Below are positions 45,159-54,384 of a DNA stretch of 64,000 nucleotides, piece after piece; the first letter of the stretch is position 1, and every line of letters begins with the position of its first letter. Origin of the DNA: DATJGR01 sp041739525. Its GTDB lineage: Bacteria > Pseudomonadota > Gammaproteobacteria > Pseudomonadales > Azotimanducaceae. Location of the stretch: assembly GCA_041739525.1 (NCBI GenBank), contig JBGSNQ010000009.1:85909-149908 (forward strand), read 5' to 3'. Position numbers and translations under genes: made by a program. Under the pieces are notes generated by a model, which worked only from the letters and a program-made list of their open reading frames with translations, searched no databases and was not told where the DNA came from.

Positions 45159-45597
45159 CGGCCGCGACTTCGCGGGACCGTTGGGAGCGTGCAACCGCAT
45201 CGAGTACACCGTTGATGTAGCGGTGGCTTTCCTCCGCACCGAACACGCGAGCGAGATTCACCGCTTCGTCGATCACCACTCTGAACGGCACGTCGTGGCG
45301 ATGACACAGCTCGTAAACACCCATGCGCAGCAGGGCAAGCTCTACGCGATCGAGTTCGAGAACCTTACGATCGAGCAGCGGAGCGAAACACTCGTCGAGC
45401 GAAGCGCAGCTTGCAACGACGCCACGCAGCACTTCATGGAAGAACTGCGCATCCACGCGTTCGAAGTTCGGGTCTTCGCGAAACTGGCGCTCGATCTCCG
45501 CCTCGTCCGCGCCCGACATCTGCCACTGATACAACGCCTGCAACAACAGGCGCCGCGCACGGCGTCGGGACCAGGGATCGAAGCGCGCCTCGGACAT
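45151..45597 (-). CDS. nusB: Transcription antitermination factor NusB
   Basis: 148 residues, all-helical. SRRRARRLLLQALYQWQMSG at the N-terminus and VVIDEAVNLARVFG with HRYINGVLDAVAR at the C-terminus are typical. It binds boxA RNA with NusE in rRNA antitermination. It sits between ribH and thiL with a nine-base gap from ribH. Confidence 0.95.
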   Translation of the reverse strand: MSEARFDPWSRRRARRLLLQALYQWQMSGADEAEIERQFREDPNFERVDAQFFHEVLRGVVASCASLDECFAPLLDRKVLELDRVELALLRMGVYELCHRHDVPFRVVIDEAVNLARVFGAEESHRYINGVLDAVARSQRSREVAADG

Positions 45598-45606
45598 GTC
45601 GTTTGC

Positions 45607-46083
45607 TCAGCCGAGTTTATCGAGCAGTGTGGCCATCTCGAGCGCTGTCATCGCCGCGTCAGCGCCCTTGTTGCCTGCTTTCGTGCCTGCGCGCTCTACC
45701 GCCTGCTCGATCGAGTCGGTGGTGAGCACGCCAAACGCGACCGGTACAGACAGTTCGAGACTCATTCGCGCAAGCCCCGCCGCGCATTGACCTGCGACGT
45801 AATCGAAGTGTGGAGTAGCACCGCGAATTACCGCACCCAATGCGATGATCGCATCGAATTTCGCCTTTCCTTCGGCGACACGCTTCACCGCAAGCGGCAG
45901 TTCGAAGCAACCCGGTACTTTGATCAACGTGATGTCTTTGGCGTTGACTCCATGCCGCACCAGCGTATCGACCGCACCGGTTACGAGGCTGTCGACGATA
46001 TAGCCGTTGAATCGCCCCGCCACGATCGCGAATTTGCGGCCGCTGCCGCCGAAATCGCCCTCGATCGTCTTCACATCAATCAT
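45607..46083 (-). CDS. ribH: 6,7-dimethyl-8-ribityllumazine synthase
   Basis: 158 residues, normal. KFAIVAGRFNGYIVDSLVTG, KVPGCFELPLAVKRVAE and LGAVIRGATPHFDYVAGQ (active-site His) are the family motifs. It makes the direct precursor of riboflavin. Here it follows ribD after 34 bases; ribE (riboflavin synthase) and ribBA, which normally lie between, are absent. Confidence 0.95.
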   Translation of the reverse strand: MIDVKTIEGDFGGSGRKFAIVAGRFNGYIVDSLVTGAVDTLVRHGVNAKDITLIKVPGCFELPLAVKRVAEGKAKFDAIIALGAVIRGATPHFDYVAGQCAAGLARMSLELSVPVAFGVLTTDSIEQAVERAGTKAGNKGADAAMTALEMATLLDKLG

Positions 46084-46117
46084 CAGTCGTCTCCAAGTAT
46101 TGCGGTAAGTCTAAGCG

Positions 46118-47221
46118 CTATGCGGCATTGCGCAAAATCCGCACGCGCAGATCGCCGCCCATGAGGCGCACATCGGCGATGATGCCGTCGATCGAATCGG
46201 CCAGCCGATTCACGGACAGCTGCGCAAAGGGGCGCGCGTCGCGGCCGAGCAGTTTCGGTGCGACATAAACGATCGCTTCGTCCCACAACCCCTGCCGCAA
46301 GACTTCGCCGGTGAGCGTAGCACCGGCTTCGACCAGCACTTCGTTGGCGCCGCGCGACGCGAGAGCACCGAACAGCGCGGCAAGATTCACCCGCGGACCA
46401 TCCGTTTCGAACACTTCTGCGCCTGCAGCGACGAGCGACTGGGGCGAGCCGCCGGAAACCGTCGCAATGAGCCCGTTGCCCGGCGCCTGCAGTACGCGCG
46501 CTTTCGGAGGCGTACGCAACGTCGAGTCGGCTACTACGCGCAGCGGTTGGCGAATCACGCCGTCGACGGCATACGCAGCGTCGCGCACGTTCAATTGGGG
46601 GTCGTCGGCGAGCACGGTGCCGATGCCGGTGACGATTGCGCAACTGCGCGCGCGCCAGTACTGCACGTCGGCGCGCGCTTCGGCTCCGGTAATCCACTGG
46701 CTTTCACCCGACGCCATTGCGGTGCGTCCATCGAGCGATGCCGCCACCTTCACGCGCACCCAGGGCCGATGCTGCGTGAAGCGCAGGAAGAAGCCCCTGT
46801 TGAGTTCGAGCGCCGCCGGCCGTTCGACCACGTCCACCACGATTCCCGCCGCGCGCATTCGCTCGATGCCCATGCCCGCCACACGAGGGTTCGGATCATG
46901 TGACGCGATGACGACGCGACCTACCTTTGCATTGATCAACGCACCGGCACATGGCGGCGTTTTGCCGTGGTGTGCACACGGTTCGAGCGAAACGTAGCAG
47001 GTCGCCCCTTCAACCGGTTGGTCAGGAGATCGCCGGGCTGCGTCCGCCAGCGCCTCGACCTCGGCATGTGGTCCACCGGCGCGATGATGCCAGCCTCGAC
47101 CGATCACTCGACCATCGCGAACCAGCAGGCACCCCACGCGCGGATTCGGCGTAGTCGAATACAGTCCGTTTCGTCCAAGCTCGATCGCGGCATCGAGAAA
47201 CAGCAGATCAGACCCGGTCAC
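46118..47221 (-). CDS. ribD: Bifunctional riboflavin deaminase/reductase
   Basis: 367 residues with the deaminase domain first (HAEVEAL, then PCAHHGKTPPCAGALI, zinc ligands) and the reductase domain from about residue 145 (RVKVAASLDGRTAMASGESQ). Catalyses steps 2 and 3 of riboflavin synthesis. The start at 47221 lies two bases after the nrdR stop. Confidence 0.95.
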   Translation of the reverse strand: MTGSDLLFLDAAIELGRNGLYSTTPNPRVGCLLVRDGRVIGRGWHHRAGGPHAEVEALADAARRSPDQPVEGATCYVSLEPCAHHGKTPPCAGALINAKVGRVVIASHDPNPRVAGMGIERMRAAGIVVDVVERPAALELNRGFFLRFTQHRPWVRVKVAASLDGRTAMASGESQWITGAEARADVQYWRARSCAIVTGIGTVLADDPQLNVRDAAYAVDGVIRQPLRVVADSTLRTPPKARVLQAPGNGLIATVSGGSPQSLVAAGAEVFETDGPRVNLAALFGALASRGANEVLVEAGATLTGEVLRQGLWDEAIVYVAPKLLGRDARPFAQLSVNRLADSIDGIIADVRLMGGDLRVRILRNAA

Positions 47222-47223
47222 GA

Positions 47224-47718
47224 TTACGGATCGCCTTTGGTTTTCGAACGCGGCGCTACGTCGTCGTGACCCCTCGTCAGTTTGCGGATCTCTTCCTGGA
47301 ATTCGCTCACGTCCTGGAAGTCGCGATACACCGACGCGAACCGCACATACGCGACGCCGTCCATCTGGCGCAGTTCCCGCATCACTTCTTCGCCGACCAT
47401 GCGCGACGGCAACTCGCGTTCACCCGACGAACGCAGCCGGTGCATGATACGCGCGATTCCGGCTTCGATTTCTTCGGTGCTCACCGGACGCTTCTCGAGT
47501 GCGCGCAACAACCCGGAACGGAGCTTTTCTTCGTTGAACGGCTCGCGAATGCCGTCGCGCTTCACGATGCGCGGCATGACGAGTTCGGCGGTTTCGAACG
47601 TGGTGAAGCGTTCGCCGCACGTCTGACATTCGCGGCGGCGTCGCACCTGATCACCGTCTGCAACCAGCCGCGAGTCGATCACCTTCGTATCGTCGGCGCC
47701 GCAGAACGGACAGTGCAC
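47224..47718 (-). CDS. nrdR: Transcriptional repressor NrdR
   Basis: 164 residues. N-terminal zinc ribbon (CPFCGADDTKVIDSRL and CQTCGERFTTFE) followed by an ATP-cone domain (MPRIVKRDGIREPFNEEKL). It represses ribonucleotide reductase genes. It is typically encoded between glyA and ribD, as here. Confidence 0.96.
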   Translation of the reverse strand: MHCPFCGADDTKVIDSRLVADGDQVRRRRECQTCGERFTTFETAELVMPRIVKRDGIREPFNEEKLRSGLLRALEKRPVSTEEIEAGIARIMHRLRSSGERELPSRMVGEEVMRELRQMDGVAYVRFASVYRDFQDVSEFQEEIRKLTRGHDDVAPRSKTKGDP

Positions 47719-47727
47719 GGGGTTTGC

Positions 47728-48990
47728 TCAGTTCGCCGCGGCGTAAACGGGGAAACGGCGACAGAGTTCGAGCGCTTTGTGTTTTACCGAGCCGATCATG
47801 TTGTCGTTCTTCAGATCGTCGAGCACGTCGCACATCCAGTGCGTGAGCGTCTTGCACTCGGCTTCCTTGAAGCCGCGCGTGGTGACGGCAGGGGTGCCGA
47901 TGCGCAAACCCGATGTGACGAACGGCGAGCGAGGATCGTTCGGCACCGCGTTCTTGTTCACGGTGATGTTCGCGCGACCCAATGCGGCATCGGCGTCTTT
48001 GCCGGTGATCTTCTTGTCGATCAGGTCGAGCAGGAACAAATGGTTGTCCGTTCCGTTCGAAACGACCCTATAGCCGCGCTGCTGGAATTCCGTCGCCATA
48101 ACGCGCGCGTTGGCGAGCACCTGCTTCTGGTAAGCGGCAAACGCCGGCTCCATCGCCTCTTTGAAACACACCGCTTTCGCCGCGATGACGTGCATCAACG
48201 GGCCGCCCTGCGTGCCGGGGAACAGCGCCGAGTTCAGCTTCTTCTCTATGTCGGCGTTCTCGCGCGCCAGGATCATGCCACCGCGCGGACCGCGCAGCGT
48301 CTTGTGTGTAGTAGTAGTGACGACGTCGGCGAACGGCACCGGGCTGGGATAGAGGCCCGTCGCCACGAGACCGGCGACATGCGCCATGTCGACCAGGAAA
48401 TACGCGCCCACCGAGTCTGCAATGTCGCGGAACCGTTGCCAGTCGAGCTTGCGCGAATACGCGGAGAAGCCGGCCACGATCAGTTTTGGCCGATGCTGCC
48501 GCGCAAGCGCTTCGACCTGCTCGTAGTCCACTTCGCCGGTGGCCGCATCCAGGCCGTACTGAACCGCGTGATACACCTTGCCGGAGAAATTCACCGGCGC
48601 GCCGTGCGTGAGGTGACCGCCGGCATCGAGACTCATGCCGAGCACCACATCGCCGGCGGAGAGCAGCGCTAGATACGCCGCCGCATTCGCCTGCGATCCG
48701 GAGTGCGGCTGCACGTTGGCGAACGCAGCGCCGAACAGCTGTTTCGCGCGGTCGATCGCGAGCACTTCCACCTGATCGACGTATTCACAGCCGCCGTAAT
48801 AGCGCTTCGACGGATAGCCCTCGGCGTATTTGTTCGTCAGCACCGTGCCTTGCGCCTGCAACACGCGCGGGCTCGCGTAGTTTTCCGACGCGATCAGTTC
48901 GATGTGGTCTTCCTGCCGCTGCTGTTCGTCGACGATCGCTTGCCACACCGCATCGTCGTAGCCGGCGATCTGCATTTTGGGGTCAAACAT
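47728..48990 (-). CDS. glyA: Serine hydroxymethyltransferase
   Basis: 420 residues from the ATG at 48990; a longer in-frame start at 49083 adds a poor 31-residue extension. The PLP lysine motif is VVTTTTHKTLRGPRGG, and NKYAEGYPSKRYYGG is the tetrahydrofolate-side signature. Interconverts serine and glycine and charges tetrahydrofolate. Three imperfect 15-base repeats lie in its upstream region. Confidence 0.95.
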   Translation of the reverse strand: MFDPKMQIAGYDDAVWQAIVDEQQRQEDHIELIASENYASPRVLQAQGTVLTNKYAEGYPSKRYYGGCEYVDQVEVLAIDRAKQLFGAAFANVQPHSGSQANAAAYLALLSAGDVVLGMSLDAGGHLTHGAPVNFSGKVYHAVQYGLDAATGEVDYEQVEALARQHRPKLIVAGFSAYSRKLDWQRFRDIADSVGAYFLVDMAHVAGLVATGLYPSPVPFADVVTTTTHKTLRGPRGGMILARENADIEKKLNSALFPGTQGGPLMHVIAAKAVCFKEAMEPAFAAYQKQVLANARVMATEFQQRGYRVVSNGTDNHLFLLDLIDKKITGKDADAALGRANITVNKNAVPNDPRSPFVTSGLRIGTPAVTTRGFKEAECKTLTHWMCDVLDDLKNDNMIGSVKHKALELCRRFPVYAAAN

Positions 48991-49017
48991 GAGAGGTATC
49001 CGCGGCGGTAAAGAAGC

Positions 49018-49062
49018 GGCGCATTGTAGCCCAACGCCTGAAAGCCCAGCACTTGAAAGCCC
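49018..49062 (-). repeat. Three imperfect 15-bp repeats upstream of glyA
   Basis: GGGCTTTCAAGTGCT, GGGCTTTCAGGCGTT and GGGCTACAATGCGCC lie end to end on the minus strand, 28 bases and more upstream of the glyA ATG. The third includes a -10-like TACAAT. They may be part of a promoter or operator. Confidence 0.45.
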
Positions 49063-49147
49063 GTCATTCCCAGCATGAATCACTTTCCCACGGCATTCGC
49101 TCTACAATGGCGTCCCGCAAATTCTCAAGCAGAGCCCAAGCAGACAA

Positions 49148-50818
49148 ATGGCGCAGTACGTCTACACCATGAACCGTGTCTCCAAGGTCGTCCCGGGCGG
49201 ACGCAAGATTCTGGAGAACATTTCGTTATCGTTTTTCCCCGGTGCGAAGATCGGCGTACTCGGCTTGAACGGCTCCGGTAAATCGACGCTGCTGCGAATC
49301 ATGGCGGGCATCGATACGGCGATCGACGGCGAAGCGCGCCCCCAGAAAGGCATCAAAGTGGGCTTCCTGCCGCAGGAACCGCAACTCGACGCGAGCAAGA
49401 ACATGCGCGGCAACGTCGAGGACGGCGTGGCGGAACTCAAGTCGCTGCTGACCGAATACGACGCGATCTCCAACAAGTTCGCGGAGCCGATGTCCGACGA
49501 CGAAATGAACACGCTGCTCGAGCGGCAAGGCGATCTGCAGGCAAAGATCGACGCGGCCAACGGCTGGGATCTCGACCGTACGCTCGACATCGCGGCCGAC
49601 GCACTGCGGCTGCCGGCCTGGGACGCGGAGGTCAAGAATCTGTCTGGCGGCGAGAAACGCCGTGTCGCGCTATGCAAACTACTGTTGTCGCAGCCTGACA
49701 TGCTGCTGCTCGACGAACCCACCAACCATCTCGACGCGGAAAGCGTCGCGTGGCTCGAACGATTCCTCGGGGAATACCCCGGCACCGTGGTTGCCGTTAC
49801 CCACGACCGCTACTTCCTCGACAACGTAGCCGGCTGGATTCTGGAACTCGACCGCGGCCGCGGCATTCCGTTCGAAGGCAACTACAGCGCGTGGCTCGAC
49901 GCGAAAGACAAACGCCTCAGTGCCGAAGCGAGCCAGGAACAGGCGCGCCAACGCGCGATCAAGGCCGAACTCGAGTGGGTGCGGTCGAACCCGAAGGGGC
50001 GTCAGGCCAAGAGTAAGGCCCGCCTCGCCCGTTTCGAAGAACTCATGTCCAAGGAAGTGCAGGCACGAAACGAAACGGCCGAGTTGTACATACCGCCCGG
50101 ACCACGCCTCGGCGAGAAGGTCATCGAACTGAACCACGTGAGCAAAGGCTATGGCGACCGGTTGCTGATCGACGACGTGTCGTTCGCGATTCCGCGCGGC
50201 GGCATCGTCGGCATCATCGGCGCGAACGGCGCCGGAAAAACCACTCTGTTCCGCATGATCACCGGCCGCGAACAGCCGGACAAAGGCTCGCTGGAACTCG
50301 GCGAAACCGTCCAGCTCGCATACGTCGATCAGAGCCGCGACGACCTCGACAATTCGAAGAACGTCTGGGAAGAGGTGTCGAACGGGCAGGACATCATGCG
50401 GATCGGCCAATACGAAATTCCGTCGCGTGCCTATGTGGGGCGCTTCAATTTCCGCGGCGCGGACCAGCAGAAGAAAGTCGGCGATCTGTCGGGTGGCGAG
50501 CGCAACCGCCTGCATCTGGCAAAGCTGCTGCGCCAGGGCGCCAACGTACTGCTGCTCGACGAACCCACCAACGATCTCGATGTGGAAACGCTGCGGGCAC
50601 TCGAAGATGCGCTGCTGAATTTCCCGGGCACCGTACTCGTGATTTCACACGATCGCTGGTTCCTGGACCGGATCGCCACGCACATGATCGCGTTCGAAGG
50701 CGACAGTCACGTCGAGTGGTTCGCGGGGAACTTCAGCGACTACGAAGAGGATCACAAGAAGCGTTTGGGCGCCGATGCAAACGAGCCCAAGCGAATTCGT
50801 TACAAAAAACTTGCGTGA
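49148..50818 (+). CDS. ettA: ABC-F translation throttle EttA
   Basis: 556 residues, normal. Two ABC domains: GLNGSGKST, LSGGEKRRVAL, DEPTNHLD in the first; GANGAGKTT, LSGGERNRLHLAK, DEPTNDLD in the second, with a charged linker between. No membrane segments. Acts at the ribosomal E site, gating the first elongation steps according to ATP/ADP ratio. ATG 49148 opens MAQYVYTMNRVSKVV, identical in style to known EttA N-termini. Confidence 0.95.
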   Translation: MAQYVYTMNRVSKVVPGGRKILENISLSFFPGAKIGVLGLNGSGKSTLLRIMAGIDTAIDGEARPQKGIKVGFLPQEPQLDASKNMRGNVEDGVAELKSLLTEYDAISNKFAEPMSDDEMNTLLERQGDLQAKIDAANGWDLDRTLDIAADALRLPAWDAEVKNLSGGEKRRVALCKLLLSQPDMLLLDEPTNHLDAESVAWLERFLGEYPGTVVAVTHDRYFLDNVAGWILELDRGRGIPFEGNYSAWLDAKDKRLSAEASQEQARQRAIKAELEWVRSNPKGRQAKSKARLARFEELMSKEVQARNETAELYIPPGPRLGEKVIELNHVSKGYGDRLLIDDVSFAIPRGGIVGIIGANGAGKTTLFRMITGREQPDKGSLELGETVQLAYVDQSRDDLDNSKNVWEEVSNGQDIMRIGQYEIPSRAYVGRFNFRGADQQKKVGDLSGGERNRLHLAKLLRQGANVLLLDEPTNDLDVETLRALEDALLNFPGTVLVISHDRWFLDRIATHMIAFEGDSHVEWFAGNFSDYEEDHKKRLGADANEPKRIRYKKLA

Positions 50819-50826
50819 GTCAGCGG

Positions 50827-50895
50827 CTAACCCAACAGCTTGATCAGGCAGCCGATGAGAAACGCGATGACGTCTTTGAGTGCGAAGCCGAACAT
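50827..50895 (-). CDS. 22-residue hydrophobic peptide with strong ribosome site
   Basis: ATG 50895 is preceded by TAGGAGGCAAC, a near-perfect Shine-Dalgarno at ideal spacing. The peptide starts MFGFALKDVIAFLIGC, continues with a hydrophobic stretch ending KLLG and stops at TAG 50827. One lysine on each side and the central hydrophobic run suggest a single membrane-associated helix. It lies between the convergent ends of ettA and radA, on the radA strand, 144 bases after radA. Upstream on the same strand a second tiny frame (MPALFVVGPSL, near 50955) also has GGGAG before it. Not recognised as a known small protein or toxin. Confidence 0.55.
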   Translation of the reverse strand: MFGFALKDVIAFLIGCLIKLLG

Positions 50896-51038
50896 GTTGC
50901 CTCCTACAGGCCGGACCCCTGGCCTACTACAAGGAAGGACCCACTACAAACAACGCAGGCATTGTTCTCCCGTTAGACAGGTTCAGGTGTGTAGGCTTGT
51001 GACGCTGATGTGAAGAACATCGGCGGGAAAAGGCGGGA

Positions 51039-52406
51039 TCAGTCGCCTTCGTTCAGCACGTCCAGCGCTTCATTCAATGTAGCTACGCCGCGCACGTCCA
51101 TGTCGGCCATTGCCGGTTTGGGACGATTCGCGCGTGGGATGATCGCGCGTTTGAAACCGTGCTTGGCCGCCTCGCGCAGACGTTCCTGGCCGTTCGGCAC
51201 TCCCCTCACTTCGCCCGTCAGGCCGATTTCACCGAACACGATCAGGTCGCGCGGCAACACGCGATTGCGATAACTCGACAGCACGGCAAGGATCAGCGCG
51301 AGGTCCGAACCGGTCTCGCCGATGCGCACCCCACCCACCACGTTGGCGAACACGTCCTGATCGGCGAGTGAAATTCCACAATGGCGATGCAGCACCGCGA
51401 GTTGCATCGCGAGCCGCTGTGCATCGAGGCCGACCGCAACGCGGCGCGGATAACCGCCCTGTACGGCATCGACCAGCGCCTGCAGCTCGACCAGCAGGGA
51501 ACGCGTGCCCTCCCACGTGACGGTTGCAACACTGCCGGGCGACAACGCTTCCGGGCGCTGCAGGAAGATTGCCGAAGGATTCGACACTTCCTTCATGCCG
51601 CGATCGGTCATCGCAAACACGCCGAGTTCGTTCACCGCGCCGAAGCGGTTTTTCAATCCGCGCAATGTGCGGAAACGCGAGCCTTCCGGGTTATCGAGCA
51701 TCACGAAACAATCGATCATGTGCTCGAGCACTTTCGGGCCTGCGAGACTGCCTTCCTTGGTTACGTGCCCCACGAGAATCACGACCGTTTGTGTCTGTTT
51801 TGCCAGCCGAGTGAAGAACGCCGCGGTTTCGCGCACCTGCGTGATGCTGCCGGGTACGCTCTCGACGCTGCCGAGCTCCATCACCTGAATCGAATCGAGC
51901 ACGACCACCAGCGGCCGGTGCTGCTCGATCAACGCGGCCACTTCCTCGGCGCGCGTTTCGGACGCCACGCGCAAACGGTCGAGCGGCAATTCGAGACGGC
52001 GTGCGCGCATCGCGAGTTGCTGCAACGATTCTTCGCCGGATACGTACAACACTTCACCCAACGTCGCGAGCGATGTGGTGATCTGAAGCAGCAACGTACT
52101 TTTGCCGGCGCCGGGTTCACCGCCGATCAGCACGACGGAGCCTGGTACCAGTCCGCCGCCGAGCACACGATCGAATTCTGCAAAACCGGTTGCGATGCGT
52201 TGGCTGTCCGCCGAGTCGACCTCGGCCAGAATCTGCACGGCGGGCGCGGTGCCCGAATAGCCCGCTGCGGGTTTCGATGCCTTCGCCGGACCGAGCGTAA
52301 TGCGTGTCAGCGTGTTCCACGCTTCGCACGCCGAACACTGGCCTTGCCATTTACCGTGCTCTGCACCGCAGTCGTTGCAGACGTATGCGACGCGCGCCTT
52401 AGCCAT
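51039..52406 (-). CDS. radA: DNA repair protein RadA
   Basis: 455 residues. Zinc finger CNDCGAEHGKWQGQCSAC, Walker A GGEPGAGKST, the KNRFG motif in LRGLKNRFGAVNE, and a C-terminal Lon-like domain. Helps branch migration in recombination. Downstream of dnaB by about 25 bases, same strand. Confidence 0.96.
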   Translation of the reverse strand: MAKARVAYVCNDCGAEHGKWQGQCSACEAWNTLTRITLGPAKASKPAAGYSGTAPAVQILAEVDSADSQRIATGFAEFDRVLGGGLVPGSVVLIGGEPGAGKSTLLLQITTSLATLGEVLYVSGEESLQQLAMRARRLELPLDRLRVASETRAEEVAALIEQHRPLVVVLDSIQVMELGSVESVPGSITQVRETAAFFTRLAKQTQTVVILVGHVTKEGSLAGPKVLEHMIDCFVMLDNPEGSRFRTLRGLKNRFGAVNELGVFAMTDRGMKEVSNPSAIFLQRPEALSPGSVATVTWEGTRSLLVELQALVDAVQGGYPRRVAVGLDAQRLAMQLAVLHRHCGISLADQDVFANVVGGVRIGETGSDLALILAVLSSYRNRVLPRDLIVFGEIGLTGEVRGVPNGQERLREAAKHGFKRAIIPRANRPKPAMADMDVRGVATLNEALDVLNEGD

Positions 52407-52430
52407 TCCGTTTGGCCACCTGCCGCATCA

Positions 52431-53849
52431 TCAACGCATGTATTCGGAGTAGTCGTTGCGCGCGAGGTTCTCGAACTTCGTCAGATTACCGATGAACGCC
52501 AGCCTGATTTTTCCGATCGGACCGTTACGTTGCTTGCCGATGATGATCTCGGCGGTACCTTTGTCGGGTGACTCCGGGTTGTACACCTCGTCGCGGTAGA
52601 TCATCAGAATCACGTCTGCGTCCTGTTCGATCGCGCCCGATTCGCGCAGGTCGGACATCAGCGGACGCTTGTCGTTGCGGCTCTCTACACCGCGATTCAA
52701 CTGCGACAGCGCCACCACCGGGCAGCGCATCTCTTTCGCGATCGCCTTCAGCCCGCGCGAGATTTCGGTGATCTCGCCGGTACGGTTGTTGTCCAGATCG
52801 CGGTTTGCGCGCATCAGCTGGATGTAGTCGAGAACGATCAGCTTCAGTCCACCGGCTTGGCGCGCGACCCGACGCGCGCGCGTGCGCACTTCGTTCGGCG
52901 TGAGCGCGGGTGAATCGTCGAAATAGATTGGTTTGTCTTTGAGCTGACTAACGGCCGAGGTGAACCGCGGCCAGTCGTCGTCGTGCATGTCGCCCGTACG
53001 CATGCGCGTCTGATCGATGCGGCCGAGCGACGAGAGCATCCGCATCACCAGCTGGTCGGACGGCATCTCCATCGAGAACACGAGCACCGCACCCGGATCG
53101 TCCGTCATCAACGCGTGCTCCGCGATGTTCATCGCGAATGAGCTTTTTCCCATTGAAGGCCGTCCTGCCACGATGATGAGATCGGACGACTGCAGACCCG
53201 CGGTTTTCTTGTCGAGATCGTCGAAGCCAGTGGCGAGCCCCGTGATCGGATTGCGCGATGCGAACAGCGACTCGATCTTCTCCACTGCGCGAGCCAGCAA
53301 CGGCACGATCGCAACCGGCCCTTCGTCGCGCAAGCGACCTTCGTGGATCTTGAACACTTCGGACTCGGCGATGTCGAGCAGTTCACTGCTCGGCCGCCCC
53401 TGCGGCGCGAACGCCGACTCGGCAATCTTGTTGGCGACCGAGATGAGCTGCCGTAGCGTCGATCGTTCGCGAACGATCTGCGCATACGCCATCACGTTGC
53501 TCGCGCCGGGCGTCGACTCGGCAATCTCCGCGAGGAAGCCGATACCGCCGGCCTTGTCCAGCAGACCGCGCTGGCTCAACGCTTCGGATAGCGTCACCGC
53601 ATCGAGCGGCTCGTTCGCGTTCGCGAGGCTCGCCATCGCTTCGAAGATGATCTGATGCTGTGCGCGGTAGAAATCGCGCGCGGTGAGCACGTCGGCAACG
53701 TTCAGCCACGCGTCGTTGTTCAGCATCAGGCCGCCGAGCACCGATTGCTCGGCTTCGACGGAATGCGGCGGCACCTTCAGCTGCGCGGTGGCGGACAAAT
53801 GCACCGACGCGGGCCGCGCTGTGTCCGAATCGGCAGCGGTTTCCGACAT
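52431..53849 (-). CDS. dnaB: Replicative DNA helicase
   Basis: 472 residues. N-terminal primase-interacting domain (PPHSVEAEQSVLGGLMLNND) and RecA-like helicase core with Walker A GRPSMGKSS and Walker B LIVLDYIQLM. I start at ATG 53849. The upstream ATG 53900 lies inside a stable RNA hairpin and yields an unlike extension. Confidence 0.95.
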   Translation of the reverse strand: MSETAADSDTARPASVHLSATAQLKVPPHSVEAEQSVLGGLMLNNDAWLNVADVLTARDFYRAQHQIIFEAMASLANANEPLDAVTLSEALSQRGLLDKAGGIGFLAEIAESTPGASNVMAYAQIVRERSTLRQLISVANKIAESAFAPQGRPSSELLDIAESEVFKIHEGRLRDEGPVAIVPLLARAVEKIESLFASRNPITGLATGFDDLDKKTAGLQSSDLIIVAGRPSMGKSSFAMNIAEHALMTDDPGAVLVFSMEMPSDQLVMRMLSSLGRIDQTRMRTGDMHDDDWPRFTSAVSQLKDKPIYFDDSPALTPNEVRTRARRVARQAGGLKLIVLDYIQLMRANRDLDNNRTGEITEISRGLKAIAKEMRCPVVALSQLNRGVESRNDKRPLMSDLRESGAIEQDADVILMIYRDEVYNPESPDKGTAEIIIGKQRNGPIGKIRLAFIGNLTKFENLARNDYSEYMR

Positions 53850-53872
53850 AGCGGAGTGTTTTCGTTGCGGGG

Positions 53873-53903
53873 CTGATGAGCCTCCGAGATGGAGACTCAT
53901 CAG
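53873..53903 (-). promoter_or_regulatory. RNA hairpin in the rplI-dnaB spacer
   Basis: CTGATGAGTCTCC - ATCTC - GGAGGCTCATCAG gives a 13-bp stem on the minus strand with one U-G pair; the complementary strand would have an A-C mismatch, so it is selected or drawn as RNA on the minus transcript. No T-run follows. Likely a processing, attenuation or control structure between the ribosomal protein genes and dnaB. Confidence 0.6.
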
Positions 53904-53924
53904 TCAAGAGAGAATTGCCGGACG

Positions 53925-54371
53925 TTACTCCGGAACTACGACGACCTTGATCGTGACATTCACGTCGGTGTGCAGATGCACGTCGATGTCGTACTCGCCT
54001 ACCACACGGATCACGCCCGACGGCATGCGAATTTCGCTCTTTGCCACGTCGGCACCTTGGGCCGCCAACGCTTCGGCGATGTCGTGCGTGCCGACCGAGC
54101 CGTACAGCTTGCCTTCGTCGCCGGCCTTTGCGGAGATGCTCACCGACAGACCCTGCAGTTTGGCGCCGCGACCCTGCGCTTCACCCAGCCGGTCCTGCGC
54201 CACGCGCTCGAGCTCGGCGCGACGCGCTTCGAAAACCGCACGGTTGTCTTTCGACGCGCGAACGGCTTTGCCTTTCGGGATCAGGAAATTGCGCGCGAAA
54301 CCGCTTTTCACGACCACTTCGTCGCCGAGGTCGCCGAGATTGACGATACGTTCCAACAGAATGACGTTCAC
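53925..54371 (-). CDS. rplI: Ribosomal protein bL9
   Basis: 148 residues from a GTG at 54371. VNVILLERIVNLGDLGDEVV, GFARNFLIPKGKAV in the N-domain and IRMPSGVIRVVGEYDI in the C-domain match bL9. Binds 23S rRNA domain V. Preceded after 13 bases by rpsR. Confidence 0.97.
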   Translation of the reverse strand: MNVILLERIVNLGDLGDEVVVKSGFARNFLIPKGKAVRASKDNRAVFEARRAELERVAQDRLGEAQGRGAKLQGLSVSISAKAGDEGKLYGSVGTHDIAEALAAQGADVAKSEIRMPSGVIRVVGEYDIDVHLHTDVNVTIKVVVVPE

Positions 54372-54384
54372 TTGATGCTCCCGA

